Shown here piece after piece: positions 1-11,627 of a stretch of 64,000 bases of DNA. Every line of letters starts with the position of its first letter. Within the stretch, counting starts at the first letter, position 1. The translations under genes and the position numbers were made by a program. The notes beneath the pieces are model-generated. The model ran no database searches, was not told the DNA's origin, and saw only the letters and a list, made by a program, of their open reading frames with translations. The DNA comes from Apostichopus japonicus (lineage: Eukaryota > Echinodermata > Holothuroidea > Aspidochirotida > Stichopodidae), in NCBI RefSeq assembly GCF_037975245.1, contig NC_092563.1:27050960-27114959 (forward strand), written 5' to 3'.

Positions 1-2390
1 GCTTCACTTAATACAGTAACCATCAATTTAATTTGAAACCAATCAGAAACTTGCAGTCTTAATAGAAATGTGCTTGCTTTGAGCCCATCATTATGGTCAA
101 GATACGGTGTCACTAACAATCTTTGCTGCTATTTCCTCTTTCTAATGTCAACATTTTATCTTTTCTTGAAAACGTTCCAAATGATGAGGAATGATCAATA
201 ACCTTTCTCTTTTTTGTAATAACAAGAGATTGTGTAAAGGATGAGGAGAGTAACGATGACAATTTAATCCCCAGAAGGAAGAAAATAACTTGGAGAAATT
301 ATGATAGTAAATCATCTTTGGTCAGTTGCAATAGACAAGCAAATAGTATATGCCGCCAATTCGGTGTATGTGTGTGTGTGTTTACGTGTATGACTGTGTG
401 TCTGATTCTCCAGCTAGTAACTGTCATAATGTACTTGGCATTAAGCTTACGAAAACTAAGCAAAAGGTCCTTATTGTTTTTGTTGGAGTCAAAATGTCAT
501 ATGATGTCAAAAGGAGTCTAGATTTTAGCATCTGGTAAATACAACATCTGTAAAAGGTGGTGTTTATTAATTTTTAAATAGCATGTGGCTTGCCAAATAT
601 TAGCAAAAAAGTTTTTTTTTTGGTGAGGTGAAAGGTCAAATGTTAAAGCTCTGTATCTCAAGAGTTGTAGTAAAGTTTTTAAATGCAACTCAGAATATCC
701 TTATAATATTGTCAACAAGTATTGGCTAGCTTATTCAGTTGATAAATTGTCAAATTGTAATTGGGTAACTAACAACCGCAGAATGTATGTTTGTTGTTCA
801 GGATAATATTTTTGGGATATGTTGCCTATAAATGGGATAGTGACTGTTCTGAATGTCTATGTGCCATCTATGGTATTCTTGTCAATTTAGTAACCATGCT
901 TCCAAGTTCAAGCTGTAACAAAAAATCAGAAAGAATTATGTTTTTATTTCAGGATTATTAAATGAATCCTTGTTTGCTGGCAAGGACCAATGAAGCAGTC
1001 ACAAATGTGTCAGAGTCTATTGTAACCATTACTTATTTATTTTGTATCAGCCATGCATGTATGGGTGATCAGAAAGTTGTCAAGGAAACCATAATCGTAC
1101 ACAAACGGAAATATGTAGATCTAGTCATTTGCGAATAAATAAAGGAAAAGTTGGGGGGAAAAATTGACTTCGCTTTTTTTTTTTATTATTAATCTTGATA
1201 TGAAAATGTGTCTTAGAGATGATTTTCTTTATTAAGGATTGATTAGCAGCATTTAGTATGCTCTAATTAACATTGGTTGGTAATGAAGAAAGATATCTAC
1301 CTGTGGCATCCTAGCATGATCAACTGTCATCCTTTCATAAAGAGTAATAGTAATTATTGCTACAGTAGATGGGGCAAAACTGGGCAGAAAACTGGAATTG
1401 TACAATTAGATGCACATAACTGGTTTAAAATCAGAATTTAAATCCAGACTTTATCCATTGCTTGGTATTGTATGGCAATGATATTAAATGGAATTGTTTT
1501 ATGCCACATTGTTAGCAGAGGTTTTTGTTAAATATTATAATAACAAAGATTTATTTTTCTTCAGATATAGTAGTCACTACACCCAGTCAGGAGTTAGACC
1601 TTATAACAAAGACAATTTTGATACAAAATGGCCGATATAGCTAGGAATGGTTTCTGACATGAGGATATTGGTCTAATTGTAAATTCAAATTCATTAAATA
1701 AAACAGAATCTGTTAAGATATAAACTACAGGGATTAATATATTAAATAACAAACATTCTTGATGTTACTGGGGAAATATTAGTGCCATGTGAGGGAAGCA
1801 TTTGAAGGTAGAAGCTATTATCTAGATAATTGTTTATACAAGAGAAAACAAAGTAGGAGTACTAAAAAACATTCTTTTAAGGTTTTAAATGCCTCAAATA
1901 AGCAGAAAAAACAGGGTCATTAGTGTCTCAACAAGAATATAATTTAAAAAGACACAGTGCAGAAAATGTGCTGAATGTAGTTACATCTTTGTTGCATTTG
2001 AAGTGGGAGAAAGTTTCAAATGGCGATATGCTGCAAATGTGCGAGTGTACTGTACAGTACATTGTATTCTTTGGTATTGGGAATGGTCTATGAAATAAAT
2101 GCCTATTAATAATGCATAATAGCCTAAGCTATAGCCTAACATACTACATTAGCACCTGACCTGAGTGTTACAATTAATCAAGCATTTATTTTATCATTTA
2201 ACATCTCATCATCCTTTTAAAAACAAGAATGTATTGATGACAATGTAATGCCCTCGCATAAACCTCCATACCTCGTACGCACTAACCAACGTAGCTTCTG
2301 TGTGGGATTTCTAGTTTCACTACCTGCTTTGTATCAGTTTTCGCTACCATTTTCACAATTTCAATCAATTAATCAATCAATTTCACCTAG
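1..2390. other. Non-coding stretch, probably TOX intron
   Basis: No coding exon, RNA gene or clear repeat was found here. Open frames are short and lack family resemblance. Because the last TOX exons lie downstream on the + strand and the HMG-box exons are absent, this is most likely intronic sequence of that gene (inference). Confidence 0.5.
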
Positions 2391-2454
2391 GGCTCCTGGT
2401 ATAATCCTGCCCCACGGTTTGATGCCTCTCACCCAGCCTATGCTTCGGTTTATG
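2391..2454 (+). CDS. Possible internal exon of the TOX-family gene
   Basis: A 64-base block is bounded by a plausible acceptor (TTTCACCTAG, ending 2390) and a strong donor (G|GTGAGT at 2455). With one leading base completing a codon, it reads open as a Pro/Leu/Met-rich segment (APGIILPHGLMPLTQPM...) and ends in phase 0, which matches the phase of the exon starting at 11509. TOX proteins have a low-complexity Pro/Gln/Met-rich region before the C-terminus, so the composition fits, but I recognise no conserved motif. A second frame (GSWYNPAPRFDASHP...) is also open and equally protein-like. It may be an exon, an alternative exon or chance. Confidence 0.22.
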
Positions 2455-3684
2455 GTGAGTTCTTCTTTCATGCCTACGTATATTCCTCAAAATGCCTCCC
2501 CCCTCCCACAAGTTTTGCTGCTTTATAAACTGCTTCCGGGAGACATGGCTTGCATGTAACCGGTGTCTAAACTAATCCAGTAGCAAGTCAAGGACTTGTC
2601 TTATGGATTGAGTCCAATGGAAGAAAGGTTATCTTTCTCTGCTTACATCTCCTAGACTGATATTTACTCTGCTAAAAGCGCAAAACCTCTGCGTGGTCTG
2701 GATGGGGAGTTTAGAAAGCTGAAATTTAGCAATTCATTGTTCAGCAATTTGGTTAGTCTAATACAGAGATGTAGTCCTTCAAACATTGTTCAGAAGATCA
2801 GGCCAAAATTTCAAAGAAAAAAAAAATATGTTCTTTGCTTTGTTGGACCCTATAAATAATGATAAAAACCTTTGTGTCGAATGGTCCTCTTCACTCCCCC
2901 CCCCCCACCCCCACATTTTTCTTCCCATCGAAAGGTAAGGCTGTAGCTAAATAACAAATCAAATATTTCAGCTAGTGCGGTCTTTTCCATTGTCTTTCTT
3001 TTGAGCTGTTCAACGCTTTGTAGCTACAATATACATGTTGAATGTATTCCCCTTTATTTGCATATTCATATCCTAATGCATATTCATTGTTTCCATCATG
3101 GTTCCTTGCTGTCTGTCCTGTCTTCCTTTATATTTCTAAATCCACTGGTTTTGCTCAAAAGCTCAGTCATTCTTGCTGACATCAGTGTTACTTCCTACTT
3201 TACATTGAACCATGGTTTATAATGTCCCATCGCTTTGTGTCTTGCGTGGTCTTAATGCTTCAAGACAATGCAAAATTAGTGCCTTTTATCTTGGGCTCAG
3301 CTGACCCAGTTATCCACATCACTCCCTCTCAAAAATCCATAGGACGTGTTCTTGTGGATGATACCAGAAGGAAATTCTTCTGTTATTGGAAGTGCATTAT
3401 CAAATCAATTCCTGTTTTCTTATATAGCTACTTTTAAAGGACATGCTTGTTTGTGCAAAAATTAATCGAAAAAAAAAATGATTGTTTACATCTTCTGCCT
3501 CCTACGCCCCCCTCCACCCTCTTTCGTCCAGTTCACACTGTAAATTCTTCAGTGGTTGTCCATCAGGTGCTATATGTACCTCTACTTTCTTCCTTGCTAA
3601 TTCCTTCCAGCTTTTCAAAAATTAAAGATCTTGGTACATGCTTTGTAGACTTTCAATTGTTCCCTATATAATGTGTGTGTGTAA

Positions 3685-3687
<3 letters not shown>

Positions 3688-3775
<88 letters not shown>

Positions 3776-3851
3776 TAGATATATATATATATATCTATAT
3801 ATATATATCTATATATATATATCTATATATATATATATATATATCTATATA

Positions 3852-3893
<42 letters not shown>

Positions 3894-3932
3894 CATTTAC
3901 ATATCTATATATATATATACATGTATATATAT
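3688..3932. repeat. (AT)n microsatellite
   Basis: About 245 bases of nearly pure AT dinucleotide with interspersed TATC and TATG interruptions. The tyrosine/isoleucine open frame across it is an artefact of the repeat. Confidence 0.95.
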
Positions 3933-4229
3933 TATTTCCCTGTGTGTGTACTTAACCTGCTCGGTGCTAAATGTCTGTACTTGCATTGCATCCTTCTTGT
4001 ATTAATGTACCCAAATGACTGTGCTATATATGCTTCCCTGTTTCCCTTAGTCTGAAAGGAGAGCTCATATATTTTCATGCCAAACTTTTACCAATGATGG
4101 TAACCTTTTCAAAAGCTCTTAAGGAAACTTTGTTCCTTTTTTTTTTTCATTTTGTATGCTGATTTCTTTCTTTCTTTTATTCTTTCTTTCTTCTTTTTTT
4201 CCTTTTTGATCTTATTCTTTCTCTCTGTT

Positions 4230-4970
4230 TAATAACGGCTTGTTGGGGAGGCAATTATGATAGCTGCATTTAAAAGCAAGCTGAACGACGACTGTATAAC
4301 ACTCCAAATTACTCTGTGGAAAAGAAAAACAGTTGTAAGTCACCAGGGGCTTATTGCAGTTTGTTAAATGGCAAATATCGACGAGAATCCATTGTACATG
4401 CTAAATGGTCTCTTTAGTGTCTGTACAAATTGGCCAGTTCACTGTAAAAAACTAACAAATTGCTGGCGAGTTTGCCAAGGTGCAGCCATTAAGAACAATA
4501 ATTGTTGTCTCTCAAATGGCATTCCACCGTGTTTTACAAGCTTGAATATTTTTCTCTATTCAGTAGCGATGATGATATCCTCCTGCCCCTGAGCCATCCT
4601 GTAAAGGCATTTGATTAATGGTCTTGTTGGCATAATTGTGACTCTTCCACATTACGAGCCTGACATGCGGCCGTCTCACGAGAGCGTTGTCTTTTCAGTT
4701 CAGAGCAGCTCTGTAAATGTTGCATCTTGCTACAGTTGTCCCGATCTAGTGCCATCATAATTCTGTCATTGTCAAGGTGTTTTGAAGACTCTGACAGAGA
4801 TAAATCCTTATAGTAAGCTCCCAAATCCCTGATACATCGACATGATATATGATGCAGCAACCTAGCAGCGCCCGCCTCATTAACTTGTAGGAGCCCTCCT
4901 GACAACCGAGTAGATGGCTTCTGCCTGCATTTTACATTTATTTCATTTATCGGTGACGGTTATAAACGTC
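4230..4970. promoter_or_regulatory. Candidate intronic regulatory segment
   Basis: Unlike its neighbours this block is free of simple repeats and has balanced, high-complexity sequence without a long open frame. It contains a near-palindromic pair of SOX-type core sites (ACAATAATTGT, about 4496-4506) and other ATTGT cores, for example near 4769. Complexity and motifs only hint at an enhancer; conservation cannot be assessed from one sequence. Confidence 0.15.
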
Positions 4971-7900
4971 TTCCAATTTGACAGAGGTAGTTCTTCTCTC
5001 CAACTGATTGATACCTTTGGGTTTACTTTAACCTTCCAAATTAATTAAATTCTCTTCAAATCTTTGTTATCATAGCTCATCTTCTTAACTCACATCAAAA
5101 GAGAAACAGTGTTTTTTTAGGGCAGTGTGAAGAAAGTTTGATGACTGTATCTCTGATGAGCAGTAGTTTGCAATGAACTGTTCATTGCCTGCCAAAAATT
5201 TCACTTTTTTCTTTCGTTTTTTTTCTCTCTCTTTTGAAATGTTTCATCCTATAAAAACTTTCCATTTGACCCCATAACAGGTCAACCATCACATTTTTAT
5301 CATTGATACTATTTTTAGTTCGACTATCGTTGGCAAGTTAGAATCCCCAGCTCTCCCCCTCCCCCATCCCCCCTCCCACCCCCACTGTTGCTCCACAATT
5401 TCCCACAAATAAAAGTAACATTTATATAAACCAAAAAGAAACTCTACTAGCGGAAGAAATTATTAGCCAAACTGTTTCAAAAGTTACTTTACTGAAGTAA
5501 AGTTAGTAAACGATTGTATTCTTACTTAAAACAACTTCTTATCTGATTGACTGTGTAAACTGATATTACTGTTTACTCTAGGTGACCTAAAGTGAAACTA
5601 GGAGTCATCAGTCAAGTTACTTCTTGCTACATTTCACAGTGCAGTCTGATGTAACTCTTGAGGAACTTTAGTTAAAGCAAATTGGATCCATAAGTGGAAC
5701 TTGTGCATCTCATACATTGATCAATGTTGATAAATTAATTTTTGCCTCATATGATGAGAAAAATAAGGATCTATTGGTACAAAACTTTTTGATTGCCAAA
5801 CCTACAGTGGTTATTTAGAAAGAAAAATCTGTATTAAGAATATGCTGAAAATTTGTTGATTCATTTGTTTTTGAGGGGGGGGGACCATTGGATGGGAAGT
5901 GGGGGTGGGGGGGTACTTATCCCAAAAAGCACCTCCTTTAATTTTTAATTCTTTTAATTTTTTATTAATAGACCCACTTGGATACTTGTAAAATTGAGCA
6001 AAGAATGATTTTAACTAGAACGAGATTCATACCGTTTGATCTCAGGATTGTGAAACCTTTGCTCTTAACCTGAGATTACTGTCTCATATCCTGTTTGGTA
6101 GCCAAAGATGTTTGCTGCCCTCTTCAAATTGCATATCATTTTGTGGTCAGTACATTCCTGCTCTTAGGATATATTTCAAAGCTCTTTTAAGTGTTGAAAG
6201 CAATTTAGAGAAAATTTTACCAGTGAAATTTGTTACTATAAAACTATTGCATTTTTCTAATGTACATATAAAATTGGAATTCTCTAGAATTGGTTTGGTA
6301 ATATATTCTACTTAAGGACATTGTCTTTGATCAATGAGATTTTAAGAGTGTGTATTTTATGCTGATGTAAAGTACCCAATTAAGGAAGATCTCATTAGTG
6401 AGGGATTACCACAGGCTGTCTCATCAATTCTCAGGTGTTTTTTTTTCTCTCCCATCCTTTATGGAATCTAGATGCATTTGCAAATGATTAATCCAACCAT
6501 AAATAGGAGTAAAATGGAAGTTAATCATCCTAATAGTGCTTTCTGAAATTGAAGGAAATTGATCCTGGTGCATGTTTTAATAAACTAAATATGGTTGGGT
6601 TATTTGTGTCAAATTTTATGCTGTAAGAAGAAGTGGTTCCTATCGAACCATTGTCGTAAAATTGCACTGTTTCAAGTCTGGTCCCTGTGAAATGACAATT
6701 TTTTACCAAATTTGTGTGGAGGGTGAAGCTTTGGGGGGAAGGGGGGGAATGGGGGGAATGGGGGATGTTTTGACTGATGTAAAGTATAGCAGTGTCTGGC
6801 TATCATTTGAGTAATGAATAGAGTACCACATCAGCCCCTACTGACAGGTCTCTACCTTGACCTTATTCAGGACATGAAATCATCAAATGTTCCTTTCAAT
6901 TTGATGCAATTTCAATTAGGAGAACAGGAGAATCTTGAGTCCAATGTTTGAAGAAATGCTATTAACAAGAGAACGGATTACAAAAGCCCCCTCTGTCCTT
7001 GAAAATCCATTAAATAACTGTTTTGATTGGAAAGAAAAGTGGCAAGAATTTTTGTTTTTCCTTTTTGATGTGTACACATTGATTAAAGTGTTTGCATTAA
7101 TGCAAAGAACTGGCACAACAGCTTTGTAGGTGTCTTAGTCTTATAATCCAGCCACTTCATTGATTAGCTTGTGGTGAATCAATCTTGGAACGGATGCTAC
7201 CTAGTTGCGGCCACAAAGATTTATTCTGCACCATTTCCTTTCTAATTCCTCATGTTTCCTCAAAGTAGAATTACATATGACTTTTTTTTTTCGCAAAGAT
7301 TTTCTCTTGGCAGCTGATTGGTCAATTTTTGTTGATCACTAAACTTAAAATTTCTAAAATTTATTATGTAATCCGATAGAAAGAAGGAAATTTGGTCGTG
7401 ATGTGGTATTTATGTTATAGGAACCCCCAAAATTAGTGTTGACAGATCATGCTTTTGAATGGAAAACTTATATTTCTTGACTAATTCGGATATTGGCAAA
7501 TTGCCAGAAAAGGGGCAGAAGTGTTCGATGGTAATCTGCGAAATTAACTTTACTGACGAAAAACTTCTCATAATAGGTTCGGTGCACAGCAGAGGTGACA
7601 GCCATGGATAAGTCAGCAGGAATTCCGGACTAAAGTAGAAGACAATTCACACAGTTTACTGGAGTCAAAAAGTGTTTTATCTAGACGACCACAATGATGA
7701 AAGAATCATCACAGTGAAAAGCAAGTTTCTTGCAGTTTAACCTGTTCAGTGTTTCCATATTGCACTGTGTCTGGTAGAAACAGTCTGAAGAGTGGACAGC
7801 CAATTTGGTAGCAGCACTAAAATACTTTGTGTGGGAGATGACAGAAAAATTATTGTGAACTACTAGCAAATTATAGCATTTAATTACAGTCCTATATGAC

Positions 7901-9136
7901 ATGAGGGGAAAAAAACATATCCCACCAACCCACCCCCCTCCCCTCCCCCTCAATTTCCCCATTAAATTATAATAAGGATAATCATCTGCGTCATGATAAT
8001 CAAATCATGAAATGCACAATTCCACACACACACTCATACAAATCGAAAGAAAAAACTGTCAAGGGCCAATGCCAAGAACATTATTGAAAGTTATCCATTA
8101 TTCAAAGCAGATTATGTTTTGTAAATTATAATTCCCAATTTCTTCATTCCCCTGCCAAATAATCCCCTTAGCAGCACTGCAAATGTTACATTCTATTCTT
8201 GCATGTCTTTGTGTCATTGTTGCCAACAATACAAGAAGAGATGTATTGAATTGCTTTGTCTATACATACATGCCAGAGAAAGCAAGTTATCATGAAAGGT
8301 CGATTCTCTCGAATGAGATAATAATGTCTATCTTTTTTCAAATCTCTTCTCTAGACATGTCACACAGTTGCTAATATTGAATTCATAGCCACAACTGCAA
8401 GTAGATAAAAGAACATGGCTAATAACAATCAAATTTGTCGGTTGGTTTTTCTAGTCCTGACAATCGTATTTCAAGGAGCAGCACTCCCACACGAATCTAA
8501 CACGTATTACTTGTTCACCTCGCTCTGCCCACTTGTATGATGATATTTAAAGCTCTTTTGCAACCAGTCGTCACAGGAATGAGAATCTTGCGCCATTAAT
8601 TAATTTGGCTGACAGACAAAAAGCATGGCGTACTTTATCATTCGGTTCCATTGGGCTGTGGATGTGTGTGACCCAAGAAAAAGGTCAATTGTGTAAACGA
8701 GTAAATTTTCACTAAAGTAATACCTGAAATGGATTCAAATTAAACAAGCTTTGCTGCCTTCACTTTTTACCGTACATTTGCAAATTGGCAAACAGAACCG
8801 TTGCCTGCCAGAATTGATTTGCCGTGACCATGACGACCGGCCAGGGGGAAAAAAGGTGAAAGTTGAGAATTGGGCAATAAAAATGTGATTTATGCTTTAT
8901 TAGTACAGAAGAGTAAACAATGATGCTTGCTCTTTGGGTTTTAAGTTGGCTCTTGTTTGCCAAAATTTGTTTCAGATGGCAAATTGTTAATGATTTCTGA
9001 ATACAGAAAGATAAATCACAATAAAGAGAGATTTTTAAAAACGAGGGGATAGTTTGTTGTAAAGGAAATTATGATGACTTCTGGTCGGAAAGGATATCTA
9101 AATGCATCTTTACAACTGATCGGTGTTGGGAGTCGT

Positions 9137-9232
9137 GGTTGTTTTGCAATAACCGCGATGGCAGTGCTTCTGTTGCCATATAAGTCATGGTTGTTTTGCA
9201 ATAACCGCAATGGCAGTGCTTCTGTAGCCGTA
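9137..9232. repeat. Local tandem duplication, ~50 bp, two copies
   Basis: The string GTTGTTTTGCAATAACCGC followed by ATGGCAGTGCTTCTG occurs twice in direct orientation with one or two substitutions. It is an isolated duplication in non-coding DNA. Confidence 0.85.
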
Positions 9233-9884
9233 TCCGGCACTCATAATTGTTGGGGTTTGCTCTAGAGGGAGATCACTTTAAAGATGTTCATTAATATGCG
9301 GGAAAAAAAGGACAAGGCAGAAAGGATACAATGTTGAATTGTTGTAATGAATAAGAACAAAATATGTCAATTTTTAGGTGTGAGAGAAGTAAAGTAAGTT
9401 TGGTGCTGTGAATTTTATAGCACAAACGTCAGCCAAACTAGAAAATGTAGGTGATAACTTTACCATGGAAATTTATTTTTTTGGAAATGATCGGTTACTA
9501 ACCTTGAGTCCTTGCCTTTGCATTCCTCCCCCCTCCCTCTCATAGTCTCTCTCCTAACCCCCCACCCACTCCCCCACCCTCAGCAGCAGATGTTTTATTA
9601 CTCTATGAAGGATGGACTGATTTCTGAGATGCCGTTTCTCATTCGCCATTCTGTTTTGACGTAATACATTACGAACGTAGCACAACCAATACAGACGACG
9701 TCAAAACATTCATCACATCTCGCGTTATGAAAGAAAGAAAGTATGCCAATATCTTGATAGTGTCAGCTCTAAATTGCTCAACAATTTGAACAACATCAGT
9801 ATTTGGTTTGCAAATGTGGCTTGTAAAATCCATCTGCCTCTTAGGCATTTTCTTTCTTTTTTTCTTTTTTCTTTTTAGACAATA

Positions 9885-9918
9885 AAAAAAAAAAACACAC
9901 ACACACACACACATACAG
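9885..9918. repeat. Poly-A and (CA)n microsatellite
   Basis: A run of A followed by ACACACACAC repeats, in non-coding sequence. Confidence 0.9.
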
Positions 9919-10650
9919 AGAGACATAACAAAGAGGAAATGGATACAAATCGTAACAGTTTTAATAAAAAAAACTAAAATGTCCTTAAGCATTACTTATG
10001 GTTGAATTATGTTTTAACCAGTTTGACTGGCAGTTTAATGAAGTATCACTGTTTGTTTGGAGCTCAAGTAGCTACAGAATGGTGATTCGCAGGTGAAGAT
10101 GAAATGGAGACCAGCATGAGAACACAGCCTGCGTGAATAGGCAGTAATGGAGCATTCAGTTTATTTTTTTATTTTTCCTTCTTTTCTTTTTTCCTCCGCA
10201 AATTGGAGTCTAAAATGTTGGTCAGCCGCTTAAGAAAAGGGATGTGTGCCAAAGGTTAAGGTGAAATATGTGTCATGCATTTATGAAGCAGAGCTAGTTA
10301 TGAACGTTGCACAATTTCAAAGCCTTTCTGATTTGAATATGCATGAGCAAAGAAATGTGATTTGAAAATAGTGAGGACGGTAAAAGTTTTTCCTTTTTCT
10401 GTGTGACAGCAGCTGTTTTAAAATCCCTACAGGATGGGTGGAGTTTATTCTTGAAAAATTACTCTTACTAGGTCCCATTCATTTAATTACCTGGAAAAGA
10501 CATGTTCATGGAAAATAAAACCCTTTTCCAATGTTATTAGAATTGCTCATACAATTCACCTCACATCTCAACAAGCATCTGTTTGGGTTTAAATTTGTCC
10601 TTTATGATAGTGAATGTTGCCCTCTACGTGTATGTTTTATAAGCAACTCA

Positions 10651-10698
10651 TAGCAATAGCATTTTTGTCATATTATAGCAATAGCATTTTTGTCATAT
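10651..10698. repeat. 23-bp direct duplication
   Basis: AGCAATAGCATTTTTGTCAT is repeated twice back to back, just upstream of the CTC-rich microsatellite. Confidence 0.85.
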
Positions 10699-10699
10699 T

Positions 10700-10842
10700 T
10701 CTTTCTTTCTCTTTATTTTTCTTCTCCTCCTCCTCCTTCTCTTCCTCCTCCTCCTCCTCCTCCTCCTCCTCCTCCTCCTCCTCCTCCTCCTCCTCCTCCT
10801 CCTCCTCCTCCTCCTCCTTCATCTTCTTCTCCTCCTTTTCCT
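10700..10842. repeat. (TCC)n / pyrimidine microsatellite
   Basis: A pyrimidine-only tract with more than 20 uninterrupted CTC/TCC units. The serine-rich open frame is generated by the repeat and is not a gene. Confidence 0.95.
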
Positions 10843-11508
10843 AAGATAGGTTCATAGAGGTATTGCAAGTGTCAATATTTACAAAAGTATTGATCTTACG
10901 TTCAAATTGATTGAAATGTTAACCCTAAATACAACGTTCTTTATCCCTGATTTCAAAAACACTTTTGACTTTGAAAATTTCTCTTTTGACATTTATTACT
11001 TTTTGTCTCCTTATTATGAAAAAAATCTTACAAAAGACAAGATCAGTTTTATTAGCAGATTAGTATTTGTACTTCTAGTGGTTATGCCACCTTGGAAGGT
11101 TGTTACCATTGGAAATAGTGTGGTCTAAATCCTAAAGTAACTTGACTTTCCATGACAAATAAACCCCTTGACTTTACTGCAAAACAGTTTGGTGACAGTT
11201 TGTTCTCAATTAATAATGAATGATCAAAGGCTTTTCTTCTACCACCGATACAAATGGGGTAAACTTTCTTCAATGAAAACGGTTTGATCATTTATCAAAT
11301 TCATTGGGAGGAACTGGACCACATTTTGACCCGCTTTTATGAATGGGAATTGGTATGTTCTATACAGCTGGTGTGACAAATGACATAGCCTCTTTGTATA
11401 TCTTTGTATATATAACATAGAAGTTAACATACTTTCATATAAATCATAACATTGTGTCTCTCAACCCAAACAAGCATCAACTTTGGTATTTTTTGTTCTG
11501 ATCTGCAG

Positions 11509-11627
11509 ATGACTCCAGGGACCACCCAGCCAGCCTGTACTCGCAATGGCTGCACCCGGGCCCCAATCTCCAACCAGCAGTGGGACAATGAGTACTGCAG
11601 CAATGGGTGTGTGGTGGACAACTGCAG
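11509..11627 (+). CDS. TOX: TOX penultimate coding exon
   Basis: It follows the acceptor TGATCTGCAG (ending 11508) and is read from its first base. It ends ...AACTGCAG before the donor GTATTA at 11628, leaving two bases (AG) for the next exon. It encodes five of the six cysteines and the WDNEYC motif. Confidence 0.88.

Larger units (their letters stand above)
3940..11508. other. Long non-coding stretch upstream of the TOX C-terminal exons
   Basis: No supported coding exon. It contains homopolymer G or C runs (for example around 5876, 6733 and 9526), a pyrimidine microsatellite and a short local duplication, which are listed separately. It is probably a large TOX intron, since the nearest downstream exon is on the + strand and begins in mid-protein. 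Confidence 0.5.

Noticed and set aside
3675-4055. 126-codon frame
   Set aside because: Runs through the (AT)n tract; no protein-like composition outside the repeat.
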